Assembly: GCF_003121925.1 (NCBI RefSeq)
Contig: NZ_QEWR01000003.1
Span: forward strand, 248,001 to 312,000
DNA from: Ignatzschineria indica
Lineage (GTDB): Bacteria; Pseudomonadota; Gammaproteobacteria; Cardiobacteriales; Wohlfahrtiimonadaceae
DNA: 64,000 nt
Reading direction: 5' to 3'
A model generated the notes under the pieces. It had not been told where the DNA came from. It saw only the letters and a program-made list of their open reading frames with translations, and made no database searches. Positions 34,549 to 43,656 of the stretch are shown one piece after another. The stretch's first letter is position 1, and each line of letters opens with the position of its first letter. Position numbers and translations under genes: made by a program.

Positions 34549-35400
34549 ATGACAATTATTGATGCGATTCTTGAAGGGAGAGCACAATTAACACATCTTC
34601 CCTCCCCCCAATTTGAAGCAGAACTTCTCCTCTCCTATCTGCTCAAACGAAATCGTAGTTATCTCATCGCCTTTCCCGAAAAAGTATTATCCCCTACCCT
34701 TATAGAGCAATATCGACAGCTTCTTATCCGCCGAGCAGCGGGAGAGCCTTTCGCTTATATTAGCGGAGAAAAGGAGTTTTACGGCTTACAATTGACAGTC
34801 AATGAAGAGACTTTAATTCCGCGTGATGATACTGAAGTGATTGTAGAAGCTGCTCTTGAGCGGATTCCTATAACTGTGGAGAACGCCTTCTCTCTACTCG
34901 ATCTTGGCACCGGCAGTGGCGCTATTGCGCTAGCCATCAAAAAATATCGTCCTGATATTGAGGTGACCGCTGTTGATTACTATCCACAAACTTTAAAAGT
35001 TGCAGCACAAAATGCCCAGAGAAATAATCTCGATATTGAGTTTATCGAGAGCAATTGGTTTAGCGCACTTCCTAAAGCCTCTTATCATCTCATTCTCTCC
35101 AATCCCCCCTATATCGATCCCATCGACCCTCACCTTGATGGTGATGGTGTGAAATATGAACCTAAACGCGCCCTTATTGCAGAAGATAGCGGTTTAGGTG
35201 ATCTTTTTTATCTGATTGAAAATGCCCCCTACTACTTTAAAGATTCCGGCTGGCTTCTGCTAGAGCATGGCTTCGATCAAGGTAAAGTTTTACAACAGAA
35301 AATGGCTGAAAGAGGATATCAATCGATCGAAACTCGAAAAGATTATGGGGGTAATGATCGTGTGACGCTCGGTTTTTATCCGTCCACTAGCCGCCCCTAA
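34549..35400 (+). CDS. prmC: Release factor glutamine methyltransferase PrmC
   Basis: 283 residues. N-terminal helical domain to about residue 85, then the SAM-binding Rossmann fold: FYGLQLTVNEETLIPRDDTE lead-in, LDLGTGSGAIALAI (motif I) and the catalytic NPPYI, which binds the glutamine side chain. PrmC methylates the GGQ glutamine of RF1 and RF2, aiding translation termination. In many gammaproteobacteria it follows prfA; here it follows rnpB by 38 bases, so the usual prfA-prmC pairing is absent. Start ATG has only a weak purine stretch (GACGAGAGA) before it. Confidence 0.95.
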   Translation: MTIIDAILEGRAQLTHLPSPQFEAELLLSYLLKRNRSYLIAFPEKVLSPTLIEQYRQLLIRRAAGEPFAYISGEKEFYGLQLTVNEETLIPRDDTEVIVEAALERIPITVENAFSLLDLGTGSGAIALAIKKYRPDIEVTAVDYYPQTLKVAAQNAQRNNLDIEFIESNWFSALPKASYHLILSNPPYIDPIDPHLDGDGVKYEPKRALIAEDSGLGDLFYLIENAPYYFKDSGWLLLEHGFDQGKVLQQKMAERGYQSIETRKDYGGNDRVTLGFYPSTSRP

Positions 35401-35562
35401 GTCCGAACAGAGAATACTTTTAGCCTAAAAAAGTGACAAAAACACCTTTTTTTGGTGAAAAGTACCGATTTATCTCTCAATAATACCTTTTTATCCCTCC
35501 TCTTTTTGCTATCGTGAATTCAGGTTGTCATTACCAATAATAAAAAACCAAAGGAGGGAATA

Positions 35563-37134
35563 ATGACAAAATTACCTGAAGACTTTCGTGCAGAAAAAAA
35601 TCGTCCATTTACCGGAGCAGAATATATCGAGAGCTTAAAAGATGAGCGTGAAATCTATATCTATGGCAAGCGCGTCAAAGATATTACCACTCATCCGGCA
35701 TTTCGTAACTCTGTCGCCTCAATCGCAAAACTCTATGATGCGCTTCATGATCCGGCAACTAAAGAGAAGTTAACCTGGGAGACTGATACCGGCAATGGGG
35801 GTTATACCCATAAATTCTTCCGCTATGCTAAAAGTCGTGAAGAGTTAAGAGAGCAGATCGAAGCGATCTCCGAATGGTCAAAATTGACTTACGGTTGGAT
35901 GGGACGCTCTCCCGATTATAAAGCAGCTCTTGGGAATACTTTCGGTGTTAATGCCGACTACTATGGGGAGTTTGCCGATAATGCTCGTCGCTGGTATAAG
36001 CGATTGCAAGAGAGCTGCCTCTATATGAATCACGCAATTGTCAATCCTCCTATTGATCGGGCAAAACCGGTCAGTGAGTTGAAAGATGTCTTTATCACCG
36101 TTCAAGAAGAGAGAGAAGATGGAATCATCGTCAGTGGGGCTAAAGTTGTTGCGACAAACTCAGCCTTAACCCACTACAATTTCATCGGTCCTGGTCCTGC
36201 GAACTTAATTGGTGAAGAACCCTCTTCTGCAATGATGTTTATCGCCCCGATGAATGCAAAAGGTGTGAAACTGATCTGTCGCCCCTCTTATGAATTGATG
36301 AGCAGCCTGACCGGAAATGCCTTTGACTATCCTCTCTCTAGTCGCTTTGATGAGAATGATGCGATCCTCATCTTCGATAAGGTCTTTATCCCTTGGGAAG
36401 ATGTCTTAATCTATAGAGATCCTAAAAAATGTCAGGCTTGGTTTGGACAAGCAGGATTTGTGCAGCTCTTCCCTATGCAGGCTTGTGCCCGCTTTGTGGT
36501 CAAGCTCGAGTTTATCACAGGTCTTTTAGTAAAAGCATTGGAGTGTACCGGCTCTCTTGAATTCCGTGGCGTTCAAGCACAAGTAGGAGAAGTTGCCGGC
36601 CTTCGTAATGCCTTTAGCTCCTTCTTAGAGGCGATGTGGGCAAATTCAAAAGAGTGGAATGGAACTTTCCTCCCCGATCAAGAGGCGGTCCATGCCTATC
36701 GAGCAAATGCGCCAGAAGCATATGCTCGTATTAAAAATATTATTGAAAAGACAGTGGCAAGTGGTTTGATCTATCTTCCTTCAGGATCTCGTGATCTCCA
36801 AGACCCAACACTTGATCATTACTTAAGTATCTATTGTCGAGGTTCCAATGATATTAGCCACACCGATCGTATTAAGATCTTAAAACTTCTCTGGGATGCT
36901 ATCGGAACTGAGTTTGGCGGGCGTCATGAACTCTATGAGATCAACTATGCCGGCAACCAAGATGATATTCGTACCCAATGTTTAGGCCAACTTCGTGCCT
37001 CAGGGGAGCTCGATCGAATGATCGGTTTAGTGGATCAGTGTCTCTCTGATTATGATGTCGATGGCTGGACTGTTCCCCATCTCCATAACTCAGATGACAT
37101 CAATGTCATTGATCAATTATTAGCAGATCGCTAA
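35563..37134 (+). CDS. hpaB: 4-hydroxyphenylacetate 3-monooxygenase, oxygenase component
   Basis: 523 residues, against 520 for E. coli HpaB, and alignable end to end from memory: PEDFRA...RPFTGAEY, REIYIYGKRVKDITTHPAFRN, TDTGNGGYTHKFF, WSKLTYGWMGRSPDYK, AIVNPPIDR, SGAKVVATNSALTHYN, RGVQAQVGEV, EFGGRHELYEINYAGNQDDIR and the C-terminal WTVPHLHNSDDIN. It uses reduced FAD and O2 to hydroxylate 4-hydroxyphenylacetate to 3,4-dihydroxyphenylacetate. AAAGGAGG precedes ATG at ideal distance. hpaC follows 124 bases later. The lower homoprotocatechuate pathway (hpaDEFGHI) is not in the window, so its product must be handled elsewhere. Confidence 0.95.
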   Translation: MTKLPEDFRAEKNRPFTGAEYIESLKDEREIYIYGKRVKDITTHPAFRNSVASIAKLYDALHDPATKEKLTWETDTGNGGYTHKFFRYAKSREELREQIEAISEWSKLTYGWMGRSPDYKAALGNTFGVNADYYGEFADNARRWYKRLQESCLYMNHAIVNPPIDRAKPVSELKDVFITVQEEREDGIIVSGAKVVATNSALTHYNFIGPGPANLIGEEPSSAMMFIAPMNAKGVKLICRPSYELMSSLTGNAFDYPLSSRFDENDAILIFDKVFIPWEDVLIYRDPKKCQAWFGQAGFVQLFPMQACARFVVKLEFITGLLVKALECTGSLEFRGVQAQVGEVAGLRNAFSSFLEAMWANSKEWNGTFLPDQEAVHAYRANAPEAYARIKNIIEKTVASGLIYLPSGSRDLQDPTLDHYLSIYCRGSNDISHTDRIKILKLLWDAIGTEFGGRHELYEINYAGNQDDIRTQCLGQLRASGELDRMIGLVDQCLSDYDVDGWTVPHLHNSDDINVIDQLLADR

Positions 37135-37258
37135 CGTCAAATTCGGCAGATAAAATTCCTCGCTCACCGCTTCTCACCTGTTCTTACCCGCTGTGAGTGG
37201 GGAATCTATCTAAAAAATGATAATAAAAGCATATAAGTAATTATCGAAGGAGGAGATG

Positions 37259-37771
37259 ATGAATAAACCTCAATTAACCCCCATTCAACAACAGTTCCGC
37301 GATGCAATGAGTTCGCTCTCAGCTGCAGTTAATATTATCACTACTAATGGGCGTGCCGGAAAATGTGGCTTAACAGCAACTGCGGTCTGCTCTATTACAG
37401 ATTCTCCCCCAACAGTGATGATTGCGGTTAACCAAAATAGCAAAACAAACGCAACGCTCAAAGAGAATGGCGTCGTTGCCATCAATATCTTAGCAAAGGA
37501 GCATGAGGAGACAGCTAAAGATTTTGCTGGATTAACGCAGCTTAATATCGAAGAACGTTTTCGCCGCCATGCATGGTGCGAAGGGGCGCATCAACTCCCA
37601 ATCCTGCAAGATTCGCTTGCCAATCTACAAGGGGAGATTATTCAAACAATGGAGATGGGAACTCATACCCTCTTCTTTATTGAGCTCTTTGAGATTCGAA
37701 ATCGTACCGGCGGCGCTGCTCTTGCCTACTTCTCTCGCGCCTTCCATGCGGTAGGGGATGAGATGCGATAA
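37259..37771 (+). CDS. hpaC: 4-hydroxyphenylacetate 3-monooxygenase, flavin reductase component
   Basis: 170 residues from ATG 37259, the same length as E. coli HpaC; the ATG one codon earlier sits too close to AAGGAGG. Typical flavin reductase features: FRDAMSSLSAAVNIITTNG, GLTATAVCSITDSPPTVMIAVNQNS (flavin-binding), VVAINILAKEHEETAKDFAG and the C-terminal YFSRAFHAVG. It reduces free FAD with NADH and hands FADH2 to HpaB. Same strand and 124 bases after hpaB, so the two probably share a transcript. A two-way terminator follows. Confidence 0.94.
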   Translation: MNKPQLTPIQQQFRDAMSSLSAAVNIITTNGRAGKCGLTATAVCSITDSPPTVMIAVNQNSKTNATLKENGVVAINILAKEHEETAKDFAGLTQLNIEERFRRHAWCEGAHQLPILQDSLANLQGEIIQTMEMGTHTLFFIELFEIRNRTGGAALAYFSRAFHAVGDEMR

Positions 37772-37858
37772 ATAATTCAGGATTGAAATATTATAAATTA
37801 AGGCGCAAAGAGCTAATTTATAAAAAGAATATCCATATAACTTAAGATATAAATAAGG

Positions 37859-37910
37859 AAAGGGAGGAATAGTCTTATTCTTATTTCTACTACCATTCTT
37901 CCCTTTCTTT
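37859..37910 (+). terminator. Terminator between hpaC and the permease gene
   Basis: AAAGGGAGGAAT pairs with ATTCTTCCCTTT (one mismatch) across a 24-base loop, with T-rich flanks on both strands; suits the two converging genes. Confidence 0.65.
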
Positions 37911-37960
37911 ACAATATCCAGAAATATAAATTAACTTAACAAGAGAAAAAGTCTTTAAAG

Positions 37961-39091
37961 TTAATGATAAGCAGAAAGAGAGGATAATGGCTTTAATTCA
38001 CCGGATGTTTCTAATTTACGAACCTTAAAAGGACCATAAAAAATCATGCCTATCAGAATAATACCGACATAGCCTGCTATGGGATAAAAATACCCCATTA
38101 ACTGAACAAATCCTACAAAACTAATACCATAACCAATTACTAGTGTTACTAAAATATAAACTCTAGATTTTACTGTTTCCATCTCCACATAACGAGAAAT
38201 AAAAACATAAAACATACTTACTGCAGTACTATAAATCATAGCCATTGCCATTAAAGTCAATAAGGGGCTTAGACTAGGGGCATAGGTATTCATAATTTGT
38301 AATGAAGGCATAGAAGCTAACGTATCGACTGTTGGAGCAATCACTTTAATTTGAGAAAAAAGTGCAAAATGTCCCATAGATAGCACTCCCCCTATAATAA
38401 GCCCTCCAAGCGCACCTCCCCATTTCGCTACTTTGGGGTCTTTCTCTTCCCCACCAATTACTAAAGACATTCCCACGCCCGCCACTGTCATCATAGTGAC
38501 ATGATTAAGTGCTGCAATCCACCAGTTTGGGAGTGTCCCTGGTAAAGTATCACCGACAGCTATTACATAATCATTAACTTCTGCATAGCTCTCTACTTGA
38601 TTCACTAATGAGTGATAAACCATAATTGACAATAGCACAATTAAAATTGGTGTGATTAGTCCTATCACTAGGATAATTTTACGAAGACGTAACATCAATG
38701 TTATCGTCACAAGTGAAGTCATTATTAGCCCTCCTTGCCACAAGGGCATATCATATTGCTGCTTAAATAATGCTGCACTGCCGGAAAGCATTATAATGCC
38801 GGTACCTAACATCATAAAGATAATTAAATAATCAATAAATCTTCCTACTACTTTACCTCCAATCAAATAGGTAACTTCTTTATAGTTTTTAGATTTAAGC
38901 CTCTGACCTAAACCTGTCACAAAGTAACCAACAATCCCATAAAGTATAGTTGCCATCAATACACCTATTGTTCCATCCATACCAAATGATGTGTAGTAAA
39001 AAAACGGTTCCATTCCCGAAGCATTTCCAGCCCCAACAACAACACTCGCATAGGCAAATGCAATAATAAAAACCTCTATAACCTTTCTCAT
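37961..39091 (-). CDS. YkvI-type membrane transporter
   Basis: 376 residues, about ten to eleven hydrophobic segments. The first helix (VIEVFIIAFAYASVVVGAGNASGMEPFFYYTSFG) with the GAGNASG break, and the GYFVTGLGQRLKSKNYKEV loop, match the YkvI group of the APC/LeuT-like transporters, whose bacterial substrates are undetermined. CAGGAGG lies 6 bases before the ATG. It is divergent from amaB, so it may import lysine, pipecolate or a related compound for the genes next to it; that is inference from position only. Its sequence is more AT-rich than hpaBC just before it. Confidence 0.78.
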   Translation of the reverse strand: MRKVIEVFIIAFAYASVVVGAGNASGMEPFFYYTSFGMDGTIGVLMATILYGIVGYFVTGLGQRLKSKNYKEVTYLIGGKVVGRFIDYLIIFMMLGTGIIMLSGSAALFKQQYDMPLWQGGLIMTSLVTITLMLRLRKIILVIGLITPILIVLLSIMVYHSLVNQVESYAEVNDYVIAVGDTLPGTLPNWWIAALNHVTMMTVAGVGMSLVIGGEEKDPKVAKWGGALGGLIIGGVLSMGHFALFSQIKVIAPTVDTLASMPSLQIMNTYAPSLSPLLTLMAMAMIYSTAVSMFYVFISRYVEMETVKSRVYILVTLVIGYGISFVGFVQLMGYFYPIAGYVGIILIGMIFYGPFKVRKLETSGELKPLSSLSAYH

Positions 39092-39560
39092 ACATTCCTC
39101 CTGAGTAATAAAATTCTTAGATATATCCCCATAGCTTTTTATTATTAAAATTTATTTTATGATCTATATTTTTCATTCATTTGATGGCCGCAATATCTGA
39201 CCTAAAGGGTATCTAAGATACTTTTGAGTCTCGCTTTTTTGAGCAAGAAGTGTCAAAAGATATGAATTCAAGAGTTTATGAATTATTTTCTTACATTATT
39301 TATTAACTGCTCTATTAATTCATTCCGAAAACTATTCCTTAAAGGAATGAAGCTGTGCATTAAGTTCGCTTGTCTCATCGTCTACGGAACATGTAGGATC
39401 AAATTACCCCTTTTTTTCAATGAGGCATTAAGCAAAACAATAAAATCGTTGTAATAAGGGTCAACAAATAAATTTCAGGGAGTAACTAACAAGCAATGAG
39501 TAATTCCTCTGGATTTATCATTGCTATTTTCCAACATGGTTAATAACGAGGATAATTGAA
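39092..39560. other. Divergent promoter region, permease / amaB
   Basis: 469 bases with no gene. AT-rich, with the amaB ribosome site GAGGATAATT at its right end. I see no riboswitch fold and no strong hairpin; a regulator site for the LysR protein encoded downstream would be expected here but no single T-N11-A element stands out. Confidence 0.5.
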
Positions 39561-41069
39561 ATGAGTATTTCCATATTACAAAAATTAGGCGTCTCAAATA
39601 GAATACTAAGTGATGGTTCACACAAAATTTATAGTCCAATTGATGGTTCCGTTATCGCAAAATTAAATTTTGCTGAAGCAGCTGAAGCTAACGATATTAT
39701 CGATAAAGCCCATCAGGCCTTTTTAGATTGGAGAACTGTACCGGCTCCTATTCGAGGAGAACTAGTCCGTATTCTAGGAGAATTACTTAGAGAACATAAA
39801 ACTGATCTTGCATCAATCATTACACTCGAAGCAGGTAAAATACAATCAGAAGCCCTAGGTGAAGTACAGGAGATGATTGATATTTGTGACTTTGCAGTTG
39901 GTCTTTCACGTCAACTATATGGTTTAACTATTGCTTCGGAACGTCCTGGTCACCATATGCGTGAAACCTGGCATCCACTAGGAGTCGTTGGTGTTATTAC
40001 TGCCTTTAACTTTCCAATGGCGGTTTGGTCATGGAATGCAGCAATTGCACTCATATGTGGAAATAGTGTTGTCTGGAAACCCTCTGAAAAAACACCTCTC
40101 ACAGCCCTAGCTTGTCAAGCTGTTTTTGAAAAAGCCTTAGATCAATTTGTGAAAACAACTTCTTCCACTGCACCAGCCAACCTTTCCCAAACCTTAATCG
40201 GCGGCCCAGAAGCAGGTAATGCGCTTGTAGAAAATACTAAAGTGCCCTTAATTAGTGCCACCGGTAGTACAAGAATGGGACAAGAGGTAGCTCCTAAAGT
40301 AGCAGCTCGCTTCGGACGCACAATTCTTGAGCTCGGTGGTAATAATGCTATGATTCTCACAGAGTCAGCAGATATAGAGCTTGCTGTACGAGCAATACTG
40401 TTTAGTGCTGCAGGAACCGCAGGACAAAGATGCACTACCCTTAGAAGATTAATCGTTCACAAGTCTATAAAAAATGAAGTTCTTAAACGTCTTAAAGCAT
40501 CTTACAAAACAATTTCTGTAGGATCACCTTTAGATACTAATAATCTTGTGGGGCCATTAATTGATAAAGATTCTTTTGATGCTATGCAAACCTCTTTAGC
40601 CGCAGCACAAGCAAGTGGTGGAGTAGTAACGGGTGGTGAACGAGTACTTGCAGACGAGATGCCTGAGGCCTACTACGTTAGACCAGCAATTGTTGAAATG
40701 CCCTTCCAGAATGATGTCGTAAAACATGAAACCTTTGCTCCCATCCTTTACGTCATGGAGTATGAAAACTTTAAAGATGCAATAACAATGAATAATGAAG
40801 TACCCCAAGGGCTTTCATCTTGTATCTTCACTAATGATGTTCGTGAAGCTGAGTTTTTCCAAAGTGCTGCAGGTAGTGATTGTGGTATTGCTAATGTGAA
40901 TATTGGAACAAGCGGTGCCGAAATTGGGGGGGCTTTTGGTGGCGAAAAAGAAACTGGTGGAGGCCGTGAGTCTGGCTCCGATGCATGGAAAGGTTATATG
41001 CGTCGCCAAACAAATACTATTAACTACTCTAGAGAATTACCACTTGCTCAAGGCGTAAAGTTTGATTAG
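39561..41069 (+). CDS. amaB: L-2-aminoadipate 6-semialdehyde dehydrogenase (ALDH7 family)
   Basis: 502 residues. Catalytic Cys291 is in GTAGQRCTTLRR and general-base Glu257 in LELGGNN. The segment SERPGHHMRETWHPLGVVGVITAFNFP followed by WKPSEKTPLTA is the mark of ALDH7 enzymes (AmaB/Pcd, human antiquitin), which oxidise aminoadipate semialdehyde (in equilibrium with piperideine-6-carboxylate) to L-2-aminoadipate using NAD(P). The C-terminal GGAFGGEKETGGGRESGSDAWKGYMRRQTNTINY is also diagnostic. It acts right after AmaA in pipecolate/lysine breakdown. The next genes dpkA and amaA lie on the same strand with gaps of 194 and 65 bases. Confidence 0.9.
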   Translation: MSISILQKLGVSNRILSDGSHKIYSPIDGSVIAKLNFAEAAEANDIIDKAHQAFLDWRTVPAPIRGELVRILGELLREHKTDLASIITLEAGKIQSEALGEVQEMIDICDFAVGLSRQLYGLTIASERPGHHMRETWHPLGVVGVITAFNFPMAVWSWNAAIALICGNSVVWKPSEKTPLTALACQAVFEKALDQFVKTTSSTAPANLSQTLIGGPEAGNALVENTKVPLISATGSTRMGQEVAPKVAARFGRTILELGGNNAMILTESADIELAVRAILFSAAGTAGQRCTTLRRLIVHKSIKNEVLKRLKASYKTISVGSPLDTNNLVGPLIDKDSFDAMQTSLAAAQASGGVVTGGERVLADEMPEAYYVRPAIVEMPFQNDVVKHETFAPILYVMEYENFKDAITMNNEVPQGLSSCIFTNDVREAEFFQSAAGSDCGIANVNIGTSGAEIGGAFGGEKETGGGRESGSDAWKGYMRRQTNTINYSRELPLAQGVKFD

Positions 41070-41083
41070 GGTAAAAAATAAGA

Positions 41084-41109
41084 GAGATTGTTATAAAATT
41101 AACAATCTC
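41084..41109 (+). terminator. Stem-loop after amaB
   Basis: GAGATTGTTA and TAACAATCTC form a perfect 10-bp AT-rich stem with a 6-base loop, followed by CTTTT. It may partly terminate or protect the amaB message, separating it from dpkA. Confidence 0.5.
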
Positions 41110-41222
41110 CTTTTAATGCTACATAAACATAATATGAACATCATATAAATATTGTATAAATATAAACTTCTATCATTATTTTTAAAAAACAAAATAAACA
41201 AGCTCAAATAATAAAAATAAAT

Positions 41223-41245
41223 GAGCAGGTGGGGAATACCTGCTC
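41223..41245 (+). promoter_or_regulatory. Stem-loop just before the dpkA ribosome site
   Basis: GAGCAGGT and ACCTGCTC pair perfectly around a GGGGAAT loop and end 4 bases before AAGGAGGGGGG, the dpkA ribosome site; the start codon is 19 bases away. The position suggests a role in translation or mRNA stability. Confidence 0.5.
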
Positions 41246-41263
41246 AAAAGGAGGGGGGGAGAC

Positions 41264-42280
41264 ATGAAGATCTCTATCGACCAACTACGATATCTTATCG
41301 AAGAAATATTAGATAGCCATGGATTTAGCGCGCCACACAGGGATGCTGTTGTTCAAAATTTAATGACCGCTCAGATAGCTGACTGCCAATCTCATGGAGT
41401 CTGGCGTGTATTAGAACTCATTAAAAATTTAGAAAAAGGTATGCTTAATCCTACAGCAGTTCCTAAAATTACCAACTCTACCGAAGCTATTATTCGTATT
41501 GACTGCCAAATGACCTCTGCACAATATGGCCATGCTATAGGGCTTCCACTCTTAATTCAAAAAACAAAAAATGCTGGTATCTCACTTTTAGCTATTAATC
41601 ATTCAATTCATTTTTCTGCACTTTGGGTTGAACTAGAAATATTAGCAAAAGCAGGCTTAGTAGGTATAGCAATGACAACAAGCCATTCCTGGGTTGCCCC
41701 TTTTGGTGGTAGTGGGCCACTTTTAGGTACTAATCCATTAGCTTTCGCATGGCCTAGATCTAATATAGATCGCCCTTACATTTTTGACTTTGCTACAAGT
41801 GCCGTAGCTCGAGGTGAAATTCAACTTTATGCGCGTGAAGGAAAAATGCTTCCCGATAACTTAGCTATTGATAAAGATGGGAATCCAACAAACAATCCCT
41901 TAGAAGCCCTAAAAGGCTCTATGCTCACCTTTGGTAGTTATAAAGGTACAGCTATCTCTACTATGATTGAGCTCCTCGCCGGCCCATTAATTGATGATCT
42001 CACAAGTCAGGAATCTCAATTAATGGCTAAAAAAGGAGCTACTTTACCTTATGGGGGAGAATTGATTATTGCAATTGATCCTAAAAAAATATTAGGAGAT
42101 GCGTATAAAGATGCGCTATTACGTGCTGAAAACTATCTAAATCAATTTAATAAAATGGGAGTTAGGCTTCCATCTGAAAGAAGATTTAGTGCAAGGGATA
42201 AAAACTTGAGGGAAGGCATATTGTCTATTCCAAAGTCACTCATCACAGATCTCAAGTCACTCAAAAAGCAACAAGCATAA
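41264..42280 (+). CDS. dpkA: Delta1-piperideine-2-carboxylate reductase (Ldh2/DpkA family)
   Basis: 338 residues, the usual size for the malate/L-lactate dehydrogenase-2 fold. The family catalytic histidine is in QSHGVWR (about residue 45). The stretch INHSIHFSALWVELEILAKAGLVGIAM matches the HHFAALWPDVEPFA pattern of DpkA and not the SNHFGAAGYY pattern of malate/lactate enzymes; GTNPLAFAWP and FDFATSAVARGEI follow. DpkA reduces piperideine-2-carboxylate (from D-lysine) or pyrroline-2-carboxylate with NADPH to L-pipecolate or L-proline. Lying between amaB and amaA, pipecolate formation is the likely role. Start supported by AAGGAGG. Confidence 0.85.
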   Translation: MKISIDQLRYLIEEILDSHGFSAPHRDAVVQNLMTAQIADCQSHGVWRVLELIKNLEKGMLNPTAVPKITNSTEAIIRIDCQMTSAQYGHAIGLPLLIQKTKNAGISLLAINHSIHFSALWVELEILAKAGLVGIAMTTSHSWVAPFGGSGPLLGTNPLAFAWPRSNIDRPYIFDFATSAVARGEIQLYAREGKMLPDNLAIDKDGNPTNNPLEALKGSMLTFGSYKGTAISTMIELLAGPLIDDLTSQESQLMAKKGATLPYGGELIIAIDPKKILGDAYKDALLRAENYLNQFNKMGVRLPSERRFSARDKNLREGILSIPKSLITDLKSLKKQQA

Positions 42281-42345
42281 ATAGATTTAACACATCATTA
42301 TACTCAAGATCTCTTAAGAACCTCATATTTAAAAGGTAGTCCATT

Positions 42346-43656
42346 ATGTTAAATAGTTCTCTCAAATATGAAAATCTTTGGCATACTCTAGTCGATAATA
42401 AAATTGATTTTCCTTCAATCTCTCAAAATGACGTTACAGATGTCTGCATTATCGGAGCTGGGTTCACAGGTCTATCAGCTGCAATTCATCTTGCTGAAAA
42501 AGGTAAGTCAGTTATATTACTAGAAGCTCACCATATTGCCTATGGTGGTAGTGGCAGAAATGTAGGGCTAGTAAATGCCGGCACTTGGAACAAACCGGAT
42601 TTCATGGTTGATATTTTAGGAGAAGAGATGGGAGAGAGCCTAATTGCAGCCCTCGGTAATGCTCCAAAACTCGTCTTCTCTCTTATTGAAAAATATAAAA
42701 TAGATGCCCAACAAATGCCTGTCGGTACATTACATATGGCACATAATGAAAAAGGCATTTCTGAACTAGAGGATAGATACCAACAACTTATAAAAAGAGG
42801 AGCAAACGTAGAGCTTTTACGAGGCGCAAAAATAGAAGAATATTCTGGGAGTAGCAAAATCCCAGTTGCACTTCTCGATCATCGTGCAGGGACTGTCAAT
42901 CCCTATGCTTATGCTATAGGAATGGCTGAAGCAGCTTTAAAACTAGGTGTTAAAATTTATGAGTGTAGCCCCGTAACTTCAGTAAACTGTCTCACAAGAG
43001 GGGAGTGGGAAATATCTGTTTCAGACCATAAAATTAAAGCAGAAAAAGTCATCATTGCTACGAATGCTTATGCCGAAGGTGATCTAAACAAATATCGAAA
43101 AGCAGTATATAGTGGAGGCTATTATCAAGTAGCATCTAAACCCTTAACTGGAGATGCTGGTAAAACAATACTCCCATATAAACAAGGCTCATGGGATACT
43201 CGAATGGTATTAAGCAGTATACGCCTTGATAAAGAAAATCGTTTAGTCTTAGGTAGCATGGGATTTTCTCACAATAAACCAGCATGTTACTTAAAGTCTT
43301 GGGCAAATCGAATCCAGCAACACTATTTCCCACAATTAGGAAAGAACCTAGAATGGGAATATACTTGGTGTGGACGTATTGGCTTCACTGATAATCATAC
43401 ACCAAAAATATTTGAACCAGCAGAAGGGCTAATTGCAGCAATTGGCTATAACGGTCGCGGCATTACAACTGGAACTCTTGTAGGTAAACTATTTGCTGAT
43501 TACTTCACGTCAGAAGAGAGAAAGCCTGAAATTCCTATCCCTTTCTTCTCATCTATAGATGATTCAAAATGCAATTATCGCCAAATAAAATCACTATATA
43601 TGGAAACGGGGTTTACACTTTATCACTTAGGACAATGCTTAAAAATTATTCGTTAA
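42346..43656 (+). CDS. amaA: L-pipecolate oxidase, FAD-dependent
   Basis: 436 residues with a DAO-type fold. The N-terminal nucleotide site is DVCIIGAGFTGLSAAIHLAEKG followed by GGSGRNVGLVNAG; the C-terminal FAD/substrate part has WCGRIGFTDNHTPKI and GYNGRGITTGT. The N-terminal lead (NSSLKYENLWHTL) fits AmaA, a membrane-associated oxidase that converts L-pipecolate to piperideine-6-carboxylate. Presence beside amaB and dpkA completes the steps piperideine-2-carboxylate to pipecolate to aminoadipate. The gene uses many A/T-ending codons. AAAGG precedes the ATG by about 11 bases. Related oxidases of this fold act on glycine or putrescine, so specificity rests partly on context. Confidence 0.87.
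   Translation: MLNSSLKYENLWHTLVDNKIDFPSISQNDVTDVCIIGAGFTGLSAAIHLAEKGKSVILLEAHHIAYGGSGRNVGLVNAGTWNKPDFMVDILGEEMGESLIAALGNAPKLVFSLIEKYKIDAQQMPVGTLHMAHNEKGISELEDRYQQLIKRGANVELLRGAKIEEYSGSSKIPVALLDHRAGTVNPYAYAIGMAEAALKLGVKIYECSPVTSVNCLTRGEWEISVSDHKIKAEKVIIATNAYAEGDLNKYRKAVYSGGYYQVASKPLTGDAGKTILPYKQGSWDTRMVLSSIRLDKENRLVLGSMGFSHNKPACYLKSWANRIQQHYFPQLGKNLEWEYTWCGRIGFTDNHTPKIFEPAEGLIAAIGYNGRGITTGTLVGKLFADYFTSEERKPEIPIPFFSSIDDSKCNYRQIKSLYMETGFTLYHLGQCLKIIR

Noticed and set aside
39092-39560. Lysine riboswitch before amaB or the permease gene
   Set aside because: I could not find the conserved junction elements or a five-helix pairing pattern in this stretch.
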